Assembly: GCA_004352715.1 (NCBI GenBank)
Contig: SCFE01000080.1
Coordinates: 1,567,132 to 1,631,131, forward strand
DNA from: Hofstenia miamia
Lineage: Eukaryota; Xenacoelomorpha; Acoela
DNA length: 64,000 nucleotides
Direction: 5' to 3'
The translations under genes were made by a program, and so were the position numbers. The notes beneath the pieces were generated by a model. It was not told the origin of the DNA and did no database searches. It saw nothing but the letters and a program-made list of their open reading frames with translations. Position 1 is the stretch's first letter. Every line of letters begins with the position of its first letter. Below are positions 22,124-34,140 of the stretch, one piece after another.

Positions 22124-22675
22124 ATACGTGGTGTGGATAATAAATACCTAGACTTGTATAGAAATAAAAAACCCAGAAAAATGAAATTATATATTTAACA
22201 ACACATACATAGGTTCTAAAATTTCATTATTTTTCAACGTAATTTCCTTGGTTCTCCGAACACTTTCTCCTTCTTTTCACCATCATATTGAAGCCAGTTT
22301 CAAAAATTGTCAAAGGCTTACTTTCTAAATGATTGGTCACAACCTTCATCAACTCCTCTTTTGTTTCAAAGTGTTGCACTGTTTTCTTACAAACATTAAG
22401 TTTAATTGCAAGCCCTCTTTTGGTTATTTTGCGTTCTTCTTTTACGATTTTTAAGAGTTTGTTTTTTTCTTTCACTGATTTCAACAGGTCTCTCCGATTT
22501 CTCTGCATCAAAAACACTTGTTCTTCCAAATTTTAATATATTGTCGACTTGCTTGGGGCATCACTTTTGTACACATCTTTACCAATTTGTGACCTCTCTG
22601 TTCCCTTGATAAACAGAAAGTGGATTACGCTTCTAAATTCTATTGGGTGGTACATTTTTCAAATAAACGCCACGT
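22124..22675 (-). mobile_element. Mariner-type deletion derivative (tentative)
   Basis: A 100-codon minus-strand ORF (22529-22227) joins a basic helix-turn-helix-like part (KRGLAIKLNVCKKTVQHFET) to RRRKCSENQGNYVEK, which resembles the C-terminal end of mariner transposases ('...KCIE..G.Y.E'). The catalytic middle is missing, as in an internally deleted copy. The possible ends share ACGTGG(T/C)GT and GGTA words in inverted order (about 22124 and 22675). The ends are uncertain. Confidence 0.45.
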
Positions 22676-22690
22676 GATAGTAAATAAAAG

Positions 22691-22758
22691 TTATTTTTTA
22701 AAATAAGTTATATTTATTTTATCTGTATATATTTATTTGTATATATATATATATATAT
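22691..22758. repeat. Direct repeat plus (TA)n flanking the gag-like insert, left
   Basis: Forty-seven bases starting TTATTTTTTAAAATAAG are repeated without change at 23602-23648, just after a single N. (TA)n follows both copies. The duplication brackets the gag-like fragment. Confidence 0.85.
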
Positions 22759-22773
22759 GTCTATATTGAAGGC

Positions 22774-23436
22774 ATGATAATGCCAGAACAGCTTTACACA
22801 CAAGGAAAACCCATCAACATACAACTGCAAGATCTCAGAAAGGATATAGAGGAATGGAACCTGAGAGCCATAATGCTATTTTCCGGAGTAAATGACATAG
22901 TGTGGACAGACATCTGGGAAAGGAAATACCACTACTATGATGTCACAAAGCAGGTAGAAATTGTCACAATGATGCGGATCAATAAAAATGATCCTAATAA
23001 TATAACAGAAAAAGAAGTAAGGGACAACATCAGTTTCTTTTACAAAGATGTGGCAAATACTTGGAGTTGTTTTTCTACCCTGACAACCAAATTAGAGAAG
23101 ATCTAGCACACATGAGTAGAGCTGATGCGCAAATGACACTCATGATCGGGATAAAAGGAATACAATTATATCACAAATACTATGACATCTTTTCACAGAC
23201 AATCAACGAATTATGAGAAATAACGCCGATAGCAGAAGATATTCGAGAAGCATGGTTCCTGAAATACGCCAACGTAGTAACAACAGAAAGAGAGGCGGTT
23301 CTGAAATTGACAAAACAAACTGAATTCGAGAAAACAACATGGGCCGATCAGCAGGCTGAGGTGATAATTCGGAAGGCGGACACTTTAGTGCATGGAGAAT
23401 GAGCTGTGCTGAAAATAACGCAAGCTGAGGGGGCGT
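22774..23436 (+). pseudogene. Gag-like LTR-element protein, copy 1
   Basis: A protein of about 220 codons lies in two frames (break near 23060, stops at about 23215 and 23400). The first part has GKPINIQLQDLRKDIEEWN, then FSGVNDIVWTDI and YHYYDVTKQVEIVTMMR; the second has REDLAHMSRADAQMTLMIGI, KGIQLYHKYYDIF and a charged tail. The same blocks recur at 57.4-58.3 and 61.9-63.0 kb. It ends at a G-rich tract, GAGGGGGCG, followed by TGTAGCATC, which looks like a polypurine tract and LTR start. I infer a gag-type coat protein of an LTR retrotransposon. The family is not recognised by name. Confidence 0.55.
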
Positions 23437-23600
23437 GTAGCATCATCCAAATAAAATCATCAATAAGCTGCAAATGTCACAAGAAGAGATTAAGATCGAA
23501 AAGAAGCTGATTAAAAATATTGTAATTAAACAATTAGTGTTACTTAAGATTTATTTGTATTATGCATCTAAGAAACAATGTGTCAAAAAAGAGATATTTG
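23425..23600 (+). repeat. Polypurine tract and start of LTR, copy 1
   Basis: GCTGAGGGGGCG is followed by TGTAGCATCATCC. The LTR-like sequence then runs about 165 bp to the single N at 23601, where it is cut off. The junction form is shared with the elements at 58.3 and 3.4 kb. Confidence 0.5.
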
Positions 23601-23601
23601 N
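23601..23601. other. Single-N assembly join
   Basis: One N separates the LTR-like sequence from a 47-bp duplicate of 22691-22737. It marks a doubtful contig join. Confidence 0.9.
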
Positions 23602-23650
23602 TTATTTTTTAAAATAAGTTATATTTATTTTATCTGTATATATTTATTGT

Positions 23651-23680
<30 letters not shown>
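23602..23680. repeat. Direct repeat plus (TA)n flanking the gag-like insert, right
   Basis: Identical for 47 bases with 22691-22737 and followed by (TA)n. Confidence 0.85.
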
Positions 23681-23681
<1 letters not shown>

Positions 23682-24656
23682 GGAGCATTTCACATTAGGG
23701 CGCAAATTATTAGTCACCCCCTCAAAATTTTGTGTTTTTAGTGTTTGTATGCTATAGACTTCTGTTTATCCCTCTATATATATGGATTTTATATTAACTT
23801 AAGGACACAAAGACCTTGCAGAAGCATATATTTACCAAAACGCATATGCATAGTTACCCTCTATCACATAATAATACATAATAATGTTGAACTCTCACAT
23901 ATGTACACAATATTGCCATCTATTGAACATTGCCATTCACACTGCCTGATCAATACTAACTGTTTCCTTATATTAGTGTGTCTGCTAATGTGCATGCTGC
24001 GTTCATGTGTTTCACCCTCTACCTTCGTCCTATGGCTCACTCGGATTGGTTGTCAGGCCATTTTCATATTTGTACACCATTATTTCATGCTATCACAGTA
24101 ATTGTGGTTATTCATTTATTCAAATCATTAAAATTCGTATCTTTTTTATTTCTATACTAGTACAGGTATTTTTTATCTACACCACGTATATGTGTTATTA
24201 TGTGTTTTTGTATTGATATTACTTTTTTCATTGTGAGAAGTTCTGACACACTTTTTTAAAAGCGATTTCAAATAACCTTATTGTATCATCCTCCCGGCAG
24301 TAAAGTTTAATCTACAAAATATTCGCATGTTAGTTAAATGTCATCAATTTGATAGTTTTGTTTTCATTGATTAATGATTTTTTAGTTTGTATGGTATACT
24401 TGACTATGTACTTTTGATTTACTGCTAAGAATAATATACGACTTCTGTATTACATTGAATTCATTGCGGGGAATAACTGGTATTTCACTTTGCAATGGTT
24501 ATGAAGTTTCTTATAGAAGTTTATAGAACATTGTTGTTAAGTGTCGTAATTTGAAAAATATTAGATCCTCATTTGCAAGCCATCACTTTAATTCAAAATG
24601 AATTTCGACAGTTGCTATTCTTTAACTCCGTATATAAAATTATACTGTATGTTTAG

Positions 24657-24803
24657 ATGATACATTTGGAAGTCAAACAATCAACTGTTCAACAAATTTT
24701 ACGTGAACACAAAACCCTGGATGTTTGTAATAGTCCTTACATTGTTGGCTACTTTGGTGCATTTTATGGTGATGGGGAAATGAGCATATGCATGGAATAT
24801 ATG
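24657..24803 (+). CDS. MAP2K1/2: MEK exon 3: helix C and hinge
   Basis: Forty-nine codons lie between a TATGTTTAG acceptor and a GTTAGG donor, phase 0 at both ends. The exon encodes residues 100-148. IHLEVK starts helix C region, and [19 protein letters not shown] carries the helix-C Glu and the MEK-typical CNSPYIVG block. [10 protein letters not shown] is the gatekeeper and hinge strand. The match to MEK1/2 is close throughout (human: NSPYIVGFYGAF and ISICMEHM). Confidence 0.92.
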
Positions 24804-24918
24804 GTTAGGATTTCAAGGATTTTAATATGGACATGATGATTACTTTGCAAATGTCTTTATTGTGTATAACAAAATACTTCTTTCTTGTACAAAACCTTCG
24901 TGTTAGGTTACTTTTTAG

Positions 24919-25048
24919 GACGGAGGCTCCTTGGATTTGATCATGAAGAAAAGTGGCCGTATCATGGAAGACAAATTAGCTGTTATAAGTAAAGGAGTTT
25001 TGAAAGGCCTTGATTATCTTAGAAGAGATAAGGCTATTATTCATCGAG
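24919..25048 (+). CDS. MAP2K1/2: MEK exon 4: DGGSLD to IIHR
   Basis: Separated from exon 3 by an intron of only 115 bp, this exon begins DGGSLDLIMKKSGRI. This is the D-helix block characteristic of MEK proteins. It ends GLDYLRRDKAIIHR plus one base (G) before GTGCGA. That base joins exon 5 to form Asp192 of the HRD catalytic motif. Residues 149-191. Confidence 0.92.
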
Positions 25049-27770
25049 GTGCGATTTTTCAACATTTCTCAATATTAATTTGAACAACGTATTATGACAA
25101 AAAGTCTGTAAGCGTTTTCTGCTTCCCAAATTCAAACATCTATTGCCCCTGATTCTCTGATGGTTCAGAAATGCTTTGGAATTGTACTTATCAACATAGA
25201 AAGCAGTCTTCTGCCCACCGCCATTATATATGGATTCTATATTGCAAGATTTTATATTGCAAAGTTGAAGTTTATTACTGTTATGGTAGTTTTCCAAGAA
25301 TTTACTATGGCTAAGTTTGTTGAATAAAGCATTTCTGCCTAAACTATAACCTTCGAGTGGAGGTCAGGGGTGTCATTTAGTCACATTTAAATGATTAGTC
25401 ATTTTTCGTCCTTTTTAACCACATTTTGTAAAACAATTTTTCTTGATTGACTTAAGGGGATCAGTTCAATTTCAACAATTTAAAAAAAATCTGAACTTTA
25501 TTTTTTTAAATTGTTAGGTAGACATGCTTATAACTTAATGCTTATTATTCTATTTAAATGGCTTAAGAGTATTTACAAACTACATAATTTAACCTAAATC
25601 TGTAAAAATTAGCTCAAATTACTGAGCCATAGACAAAAACAGTTTTACATGTACTTTTCTTACACTTATAATAATATACTATACGCATATTATACACCAT
25701 TGCACGGTAAATTTTTATTTATACATAAATAACAATATTGTACATGTAATAAAGTTTGTATATAGAGTTCTTTGATTTTTCATATAAAATTAAAAACCGT
25801 TTTCCCAAAAGTAGTATTTTTAAAATTATAACAACTACAAAAACATTATTACTTAAGATAGAGTAATGAAACTTGGTATATGTATGTTTTGAGGGCTTCT
25901 CAACAGTGACTTTGAGAAAACTAAGTATTTCCTTTGTTTGTATACAGAAAACCACGATTTCTAATGAAAAATAAGGTATTTTTATTGAAAATTTTTAATT
26001 CCATTGTTTTTTCATATCAAATTCTTGAAATATTTGTGCAATGTGTTATTTAGTTGACCCAGTATGCCTCTAGGTTTTCGCATATTAAAACAATGAAATA
26101 AACACTATCAAAAAGTGAGCATCAATGGCATTTATTTTCTTGTTTCAAATGAATAGTTGCTTCAAGCTGCAATGACATTTTGACAGGTGGCGCTGTCGAA
26201 CCATCAAATTGAAAATTGCTACAAATAAGCACAGTCATAGAATGACATTAATTCACTTGTTGTGATTTTCTAAATGAGTATTGATCCCAAAAATTGTGTG
26301 TAGATATTTTTGACAGACAACTAGCTGTTTGTGATAAAAAAAGTAGCACTGGAACATGTCATCGATGAATTATTCAACTTGATTGTTTAAGGAAAAATAC
26401 AATCAATTGAAATAATATCAATTAACGGTGCTAAAAATTCATTAATGGCCATTTTGAAAATGCGAAATCCATTAATGGTTTTTCATTAACGGCAATTAAT
26501 TTTTCCACCCTAATGGCAACCTTGCTTGAGGTCATTCCTGGTCATAGGTCAACATGGTTCATAGACTACTATATCATACCAGTCAGTCCAATTGTCTTAA
26601 TTTTTATTATATATGAGTGCTTTTTGAGAAAACCCATCCGCGTTTGTTGTGCATTTTAGAAAATATAATTTTGGACATACATCAGTATTGTATATACTTT
26701 CACAGTAAATATAATATAAGCCAAACTCATGTGTTACACTGATCTATATATGGGAGACAGACTGAAAGTGTAAAGAAATTGAACGTAAAAGTATGTAATT
26801 TAAAATCCGAATTGTTACGTTCTTATCTCAATGTATGCATCTATGACTAATTACAATGAGAATTTGCAAATAGTTGCAAATAGAAACGTTACTAAAAACC
26901 TTTTTTACACAAATTAGCATGTTGCCTCGTGGTTCGGTGTTTTCTCAGTCATTAATTTAAATTCAATTGTAGGGGTCAGTGAGACTATTTCGCCCCATGG
27001 GCAGGCGCGAATCTAGAATTTTTGGGGATGCCCTTGTCAAAAAAATATTGTTGATAAAAGGTGTATCGAAAACGTAGATCTCATTTTCCTTAAAACGTTT
27101 ATTGAATCATGGAACCAAAAAGTGTTATGCAGGCGGGAAAAATGAAATCCTTACACTTTTTTTATGAGAACAATTGCATAAGAACAATGAGGCTCAAAAA
27201 TGCCAAAAAATAAGAACAATTTAAGAACAGTAGTGAGGCTGAAAGTATTTAAAAAGTAGTTTTTTTGTTTTGATTTTTTCAATGAATAGTAACAAAAGAT
27301 ACTTATTTACAGTTCCAAAAGTTTAAAAATACTAAACGTAAGAGAATCAAACAAAACGGCTTTTCGTAATATAAAGTAGTTATAGCAAAAAGAATCAGTG
27401 GCATCTAAAATCCTCTAAATAGTAAAGTAAATAGCCAAAACTTGTTTTTTACCTTAGAACAATTTAATGCTCAAAGTGCCAAAAAAATAAGAACAGCTGA
27501 GCCTCAGCAAAAAATTTACTGGTTCTTATAAAAAAATTGTACTTCAACGCTTCGCTTTTTATTTTTAGGGGTGTACATCAAAAGATGCCTGTACCTGGCG
27601 CCCCCAATTTTTTTTTAAATTTAATTTCTTTTTTGAGTGCTTTATGCTGTTACAGATTCACAGAATACGAAGCTATCTTCGGGCTTATTAAGAGACACTG
27701 GTACAGTTGATCCTATGGATCTTGAGTTGCGCACACTTGCTCAGCTCACTTGCAACTAATACTTATTTAG
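25049..27770 (+). other. MEK intron 4 with degenerate repeats
   Basis: No gene. Repeated words TAAGAACAATT, GAGGCTCAAAAATGCC and TGCCAAAAAATAAGAACA occur at about 27165-27245 and 27455-27505, with an inverted GGTTCTTAT near 27520. Together with GC-rich ends near 27000 (GGGCAGGCGCGAATCTAG) and 27575-27605 (CTGGCGCCCCC), they suggest an old non-coding DNA transposon, not classified. Confidence 0.35.
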
Positions 27771-27895
27771 ATGTAAAGCCTTCCAATATCCTGGTGAACT
27801 CACTTGGTCAGATTAAATTGTGTGATTTTGGTGTGAGTGGCCAGTTAGTCGACTCCAAGGCATACACATTTGTTGGAACACGTTCCTATATGTCG
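27771..27895 (+). CDS. MAP2K1/2: MEK exon 5: catalytic loop, DFG, activation loop
   Basis: The exon follows ACTTATTTAG and ends before GTAAAT. It completes HRD and encodes VKPSNILVN (catalytic loop Lys194 and Asn199), [10 protein letters not shown] (DFG Asp210) and [16 protein letters not shown]. The activation-loop positions that RAF phosphorylates in human MEK1 (Ser218 and Ser222) correspond to Ser220 and Thr224 here, so the second site is Thr rather than Ser. All catalytic residues are present. Residues 192-233, phase 0 at the end. Confidence 0.93.
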
Positions 27896-28378
27896 GTAAA
27901 TTTTTAAATTTATTTCTACATTTTAACGTATCTTATAAGCATTTGCTTTAAGTTCTTCAATATTACGTTGTCTTATGAGCAATTGGCATTTTTCACGATA
28001 AACTTTCACTGATATTGCTTAATATTACAAAGCTTGTGAACTAAATTTATAACAAGTTCTATTTGTCGATTGAGTAAGGTTCTAGATTACGACTTCAGTA
28101 CAAATGTATCATATGTATTACTCTTGATTTAATTTCTGGCCCACATTCACAGTTGCATGCACAAATGCATGTATATGCTTTTCTTATCGATACAGGTAAT
28201 TGAGTAGATAGAAGAAACGATGCATTACCGCGAACGATTTTATGATCCCGCTTCGGAAATCTTTCTGAAGATAACATAATTATCATTTTCAAAGTTAATA
28301 GATTATTATATGTAGCTGATGAATATTCCATATTTCTATCCGTGATTCGATGATTTATGATTCTATCTATCTATTTAG

Positions 28379-28627
28379 CCTGAGAGGCTTCAAGGCACAG
28401 AGTACAATATTCTGTCAGATGTTTGGAGCTTTGGACTATCGCTTATTGAAATGGCGCTGGGTCGCTATCCTATTCCTCCTCCTTCAGAACATGAACTTGA
28501 TGAACTGCTAGCCTATGACGGACCTATAGAAACTACGACCCCTGGACCTCAACGGCGTTCAAGTACATTGGACAACAATCCTCAGGGATTATCAGTTTTT
28601 GAACTGCTAGAATATATTGTTAATGAG
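28379..28627 (+). CDS. MAP2K1/2: MEK exon 6: PERLQG to VNE, with proline-rich insert
   Basis: Eighty-three codons lie between CTATTTAG and GTAGGA, phase 0. The exon starts [20 protein letters not shown], the MEK P+1 and helix-F region, and continues GRYPIPPP, a MEK signature. Residues 282-305 form a loose Pro/Thr/Ser-rich stretch ([17 protein letters not shown]), equivalent to the proline-rich insert of MEK1/2 that binds partners and carries regulatory phosphosites. The end, [10 protein letters not shown], matches the family closely. Residues 234-316. Confidence 0.93.
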
Positions 28628-30877
28628 GTAGGATTTATTGTATACCTTTTTTAATTGTTAAGAATACGAGGCTACAAAGCAGATTCTCATTATATATATA
28701 TCAAGAAAATTACAAATAAACTAATAAACACTATTTTTAATTCCTTTAATGTTTAGAGGTATATTAAAATATGTAAATTATTTTTCTATCAGAATTGACG
28801 TTGATGAAAACAGTGGCATTTCACAATGTAATATTTTAATATATGACTTCTTGGTATTGAGATAAATATTAATATTTTTTATAATTTTGAAATATTAATT
28901 TCCCCTAGAATGTAGCAATCAATGCTTAAAAACTTAGTGCATTATTCGCAAAGATTTCTTATTTAGCTCTCTTTAGAGCACACGAATACGTCAATTGAGC
29001 AATGGCCACGATGTATGATTATGTTTGTGTCTGTAACTTAGATTTGATCTCAGGACATCCCATCTATTTCTGTCTTTCACACTAAGTGTTTACGCTGTGA
29101 CCAATTCTCGAGCTTTGCAATGAATGCTATCGGTTTTATTATCATTCAAGTCATTTCATTTGCCAGTGCAAAGGACAACTGTATATAATATATAGTTGTC
29201 CTTGCGCCAGTTTCAGCAAATCTCAGTGTCGTTATTTTGTGGTTGCCTATTGCTAACCACTACCTCTTATTTGACAAATTTATAACTTTATGCAAGAGTG
29301 TAAAAGTAATTTTATTTTTTATAGAATTGTGAAGGTATTACTTTTTCTATATTGTTGCACTAATCTTTAATGTTGTTTATATTTTCTTTAATTCTTAATT
29401 TAGAGTCATTCAGTATTATTGAATTTCATTTTTATAAATACCAAAGCTACACTATCATTAGCTGAGGATCTGTACTCAGAGTTGGCAAAAACTCAGGGCT
29501 TTCATGGAAACCCGTGTGGGTTCTTGGATTTTTGCTTTGTATATATACTTTTCATATACACTATAGCCTGCTAACCAACATCGAAGAAGTTATAAACCTA
29601 ATGTATAGCGGTTTGGTTGAATAAAAGTGGGTTACCATATTTTAAATCTTGTAGTTCAGAGTAATAGTTTGATAAAATACTTAAAGCTCATTAAGAGTTA
29701 AGGGCAGCTATTAAAAGGGCCGAAGTCATATTGTCAGGCTTGTCCATTGGAATTGGAATCTAATTGGATTCTAATTGTACATTGGAATTATATTGAAATT
29801 GGTTGGACAAACAAAATTAGCTCTTCACTGGATTCCAATTGGACTTTAATTCGAATAATTTTACAAACATTTCGTAAATATCAAAGTTGTTTTTATAATA
29901 GTTTTCTTGATAATTCCTCATACCAATAAAATTATTGCTTTATATATGAGATTGATCATGCTCTGAATTCAATACGCAAATGGTAACCATTTGCAATATT
30001 ACACAAAATTAGTAGGTATTGTAAAATTATATTTGATTAGAATACAATGAATGGACAGTCGAGAAATTGGCATTTACAGTATTATTGTGCTTTTCTATTC
30101 TAGTCGAGCCCCCATTCTCACGAATCCCTCACTAACATACCACCGAATCTAACAAAACTGCCAATAGAAAACCCATGAGCAAAAAATGAATTGCTGTATT
30201 TTTTACTATACTGCATTGCATACTGTATTTTCTAATAACTTAGCGTTCATTCTTCCAATATGATAGGAAATCAACGTTTTCATCATACTGAGTTTCCGGG
30301 GCATCGTGCATGTGTATCTTATATTCTGACTGGGAGAAAGATGGTGCATCGTTTGTGATCAAACAGTCTTCATCTTCGAATTCTGAATAAAAAACTTCAA
30401 GTGATTGTTTTCTTTGGTGGGTTGGTGGCAGTGATGTTGATCGACTATAGGATCTCGTATTTTAGCCTCATTGTTGTCCAGAACTTCTTCAAATGATGCT
30501 AATGCATTTGTTCTGTAATACTTCTGCTTTTTCTGCGTTTTTCCTTGAAATTAATTATTTTTCGGATTTTACTCGGAAAATCCAAGCCTTAATTATCACA
30601 TACATAGAAAATCAGTGCATTATACTTAAATAAATGTTATGTCAAATTGGATAGAATTGGATAGAAAAATGTGTCCAATGACAAGCTTCATTTTTTAATA
30701 GTTGTGTCAATTTCATTACAAATCTTCAGGTATTTATAATATATATATATATATATATATNNNNNNNNNNNNNNNNNNNNNNNNNNNNNNNNNNNNNNNN
30801 NNNNNNNNNNNNNNNNNNNNNNNNNNNNNNNNNNNNNNNNNNNNNNNNNNNNNNNNNNNNNNNAAATCTTCAGATAT

Positions 30878-30916
<39 letters not shown>

Positions 30917-33056
30917 AACAAATTTATTAATGGATAGGTATGTATATTTGGATTTAAGGCTCTTCAAAGCTAGTTTTCATTATTGATTCACAATAATCAG
31001 TTCCATACCGAAAGTAGTATTTGCTAAACGTAGAAAAAATTTCGAAAATCAGAAAAATTAGAGTGAGTTGCATCGCATATGTGCTGAAACCAGTTTCCTG
31101 CATATATTTACATTTAATAATTGAAATTTAAATCGCATGCATTGTACATGGAGCGACAATTATTATGAACAACAACACTTATGAAATCTCGTGTAGTATT
31201 TTTAAAAAAATCGTACACGACATCATTTAAAGCAAAACCCAAAAACCTATAATGTTTGCAGATTTAAAACCAAAATTGGTTTTTGGAGAGTGCCAACTCT
31301 GTCTATACTGAATGATTCTATATTTAATTATACATAAAAATGTATTTTTTACCTTATGAAAAGTCAGCATTGAAAAGTTTGGATTCTTTTATACCACGTG
31401 TGAGTTTGTTTCCAACATTTTACATATATCGTTACAACAAATATTCTAACAAAATCAACACCAATCTAATTCATTCATATAAGGAGAATCTATGCAACCT
31501 CTATTGTCACAATATTGTAGTACATTAGCTTATAAAATTCTTTCAAAACAAACTTTATGGAGGAGCAATTTTTAAAAATTTTTATAGTTCCGTTTATGAA
31601 CATCTGATATTCCCCGTCATCTGTTGTAGAATTCCGCGGGACCTAACATTTTATCAGTCTCATGTGCCCAAAATTAATGATATTCTGAAATTTCTTCGAT
31701 AATGACAACAGCCCCATGTGAACCCACAAAATTGTAAGACGCCCACAGCAAATTTCGAAAGTCTATTTTATAATTTATTGCACATGGTTTTCCTAAACAA
31801 TTTGACTTCGAAGTGTGTTAATACCAGCGTTCAAAATATCGTTTATTCGACAAATCAAAATCAACATTTAAAATAGTCTGAATTATTCTAAATTTATTAT
31901 GATCATGAAAAATTCAAGCAAAATTGGATCAAATGTTGACATACCATCTCTGTTGGAAATGGAAACCCTATGCTATCCCTTCTGTGAACGTCTAATTTCC
32001 TACCAAGCTTCGTAATTAATTAAATTTTTCTATTCTATGTTCAGGAATCTCATATTTAGTACAATACTACCGTCACGTATTTAAATTGTGTGCATTGAAA
32101 TTAGTTCATAGGTCACCTGCATGCAATGTCTTATATTTATCCAGCATTGCCTAACGATTAGCGAGAGGTATTCACATTTTTGTGGGCGGTATCGGTATTG
32201 TACAAATGAAATGTAGAACAGCAACTGTTAAATCTAATTTGAAGGAGAACGAGGGAAGAACCTGTATTGGATAGAATTTTGTCTCGGCTTTCTGCCGATC
32301 TCCATACTTTTGTTAAATTGTTCTCCACAGGACTTCTCATGCTGTTGTGTAAAACCCAATGAAGGGAATTAGTTATTGTTTACATGCACTCATTTGCTGA
32401 TATTTGATGTATATCCGGCATATTCGATTCTGATTGATAGCTGTTTCCGTTGCTCGATATTTAGCTATTAGTGATCAGAATCTCTTCTTTCTTAGAAATG
32501 TTAGCATCGGTAACTCTACGTCTACATCGCTAGTCTCCCAGATTTTTTTACCTTCGTTGCATTTTTTAATATAAATATATTCTAATAATAGCCGGAATAA
32601 CTCCATATCACTTGCATACTTTTATCTAAATTCTTGCATATTTTTCTGGGGTAGGGTGGAGTCGGGTCACTAGTAATTTATTATCGTTAGGGTTGAACAA
32701 CAATAACTGATTTAAGGAACAATTTAAGAAGTAATGCATTTGAATTTCTTAGACTAATGGATATTATTTTTTATTTATTTGGCATTGTATTTATTGATAC
32801 TTTTAGTTTAGAACATATTGTGGGCGTATTATAGTTGTAATATTTCTTTTTTTTTGGTCGGGTCACGATCAGTGTTAGTCATTTTTAGACGGGTCCGTTT
32901 CCCCTTCTGATTTTTACCTCTCATTCCTGCTTGTTTTTAAAATTTTTGCAAACCTGTTTTTTTTCATTACCATCATCATGCCATTATTTTTTAGTATGGA
33001 GACTCACTAAAAAGTTCTTTGCAAAGGAAACATTAATGAATTTTGTGTATTTTTAG
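28628..33056 (+). other. MEK intron 6
   Basis: About 4.4 kb without coding sequence. It holds a 33-bp near-perfect palindrome (29171-29203), a stretch rich in ATTGG and AATTGG words (29741-29850, again at 30645-30675), and a gap. No transposon family was recognised. Confidence 0.5.
30720..30913. repeat. Duplicated (TA)n flank around a 103-N gap
   Basis: AAATCTTCAG(G/A)TATTTATAAT followed by (TA)n is present on both sides of the Ns at 30761-30863. Either this is a true tandem duplication, or the assembler placed the same sequence twice around an unresolved (TA)n. Confidence 0.7.
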
Positions 33057-33118
33057 CCCCCGCCTACTTTACCAGAGAGAGGGTTTTCACAGTCGTTTGC
33101 AGAATTCGTCAATAAATG
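33057..33118 (+). CDS. MAP2K1/2: MEK exon 7: PPPTLPERGFS block
   Basis: The exon runs from TTTTTAG to a GTAAGT donor. It encodes PPPTLPERGFSQSFAEFVNK plus the bases TG, which would open the conserved Cys of the 'CLIKNPAER' block in the next exon. It is in phase with exon 6 and matches the family (human [20 protein letters not shown]). The next exon was not found. Residues 317-336. Confidence 0.88.
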
Positions 33119-33839
33119 GTAAGTCGCAGCATAATGCTAAAGTTCATTTACACCGATGCTAAATATCAATCTATTTTTAAATTTCTTAATTAACTTTTGA
33201 ATTGAAAATTAATTTTGTTTTCTATAACATCAACATTTTAACCACTTCTTTCGAATTTTTTAGACGACTTTTAACATTTGATCTCATGTCTTTCTATTGC
33301 ATTTAAATGGTTTGAGGTTTGATTCAACTGTATTAATTTTAAAAATAGGTTTAAATATATTTTTAAACTGATATTCTCGTTTTTTCTATATGAATAATTT
33401 ATCTTTCCTATTCATTTTGAAGCAGGGCTTATCGTTTTAAGTCAGACAATTTATAGCTGTTATTTTGATTCATGTTTTAAGTCAAAAACTATTTTCGCGT
33501 TTTCTCACTGCTTTTGTTCAATCGAATGACGTGTTTTTCTCAATAGGATTTGTACACAGATTGGTTCCGAAATGTTGAAAACGGTATTGTGTATGTTTTT
33601 AAAATTGATTTGAATATTTTGAATTAACGTGTTTTTTATATTGATTTTAAACGTTTTAGACTTTTTTCGTAGTTTTTAACAAAACCACTTGAAGACAACT
33701 TTAGGTCTAAAATGATCTGGTTGTATACTTTAGCCTTAAACACATTCGGAATTTTTGACCGTTTTCCATGATCCTCAATGCGTTTGGGAGGTAAATCTAT
33801 TTTTCAAGAAATAGTTAAAGTTCTTTGTTGATCCTATGC

Positions 33840-34140
33840 ACTTTAAGTCTTGTATTTATCTGAAAATAGTTTTCAAGAAATCGGAATTTTCAATGAAGAT
33901 TTGTTAATCTTTTCAAGTACTTTAATTTCAGCAATGAGTTCAGGCACGTCGACTGATAAATGTGCCCATGCATCAACATTTTCAAATTTCCTAATGGGTT
34001 TGGGGATTTTTTTTATAAATATGGAAAAACGGTTTGTCCGTTTCAATGGAAATTTTTCGTGTTTGTTGATAGAAATTTCTCAATTTCTTTGAGATAATAT
34101 ATTATGTACTGTTCAAATGCAATTGACCAAAGTTGCTAGT
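33840..34140. repeat. Old interspersed repeat, copy A (weak)
   Basis: Words such as CAACATTTTCAAATTTC, TTATAAATATGGAAAAACGG and CTAGTTTTGAGTTA resemble ATGATTTTCAAATTTG, TTGTAAATGTGGAAAAAGGG and CTAGTTTTGAATTA at 42120-42235, in the same order. The similarity is partial and the repeat type is unknown. Confidence 0.35.

Noticed and set aside
23745-24216. Overlapping ORFs of 60-118 codons in MEK intron 2
   Set aside because: Three overlapping frames with Cys/His/Leu-rich low-complexity content, no conserved motif, inside an intron.
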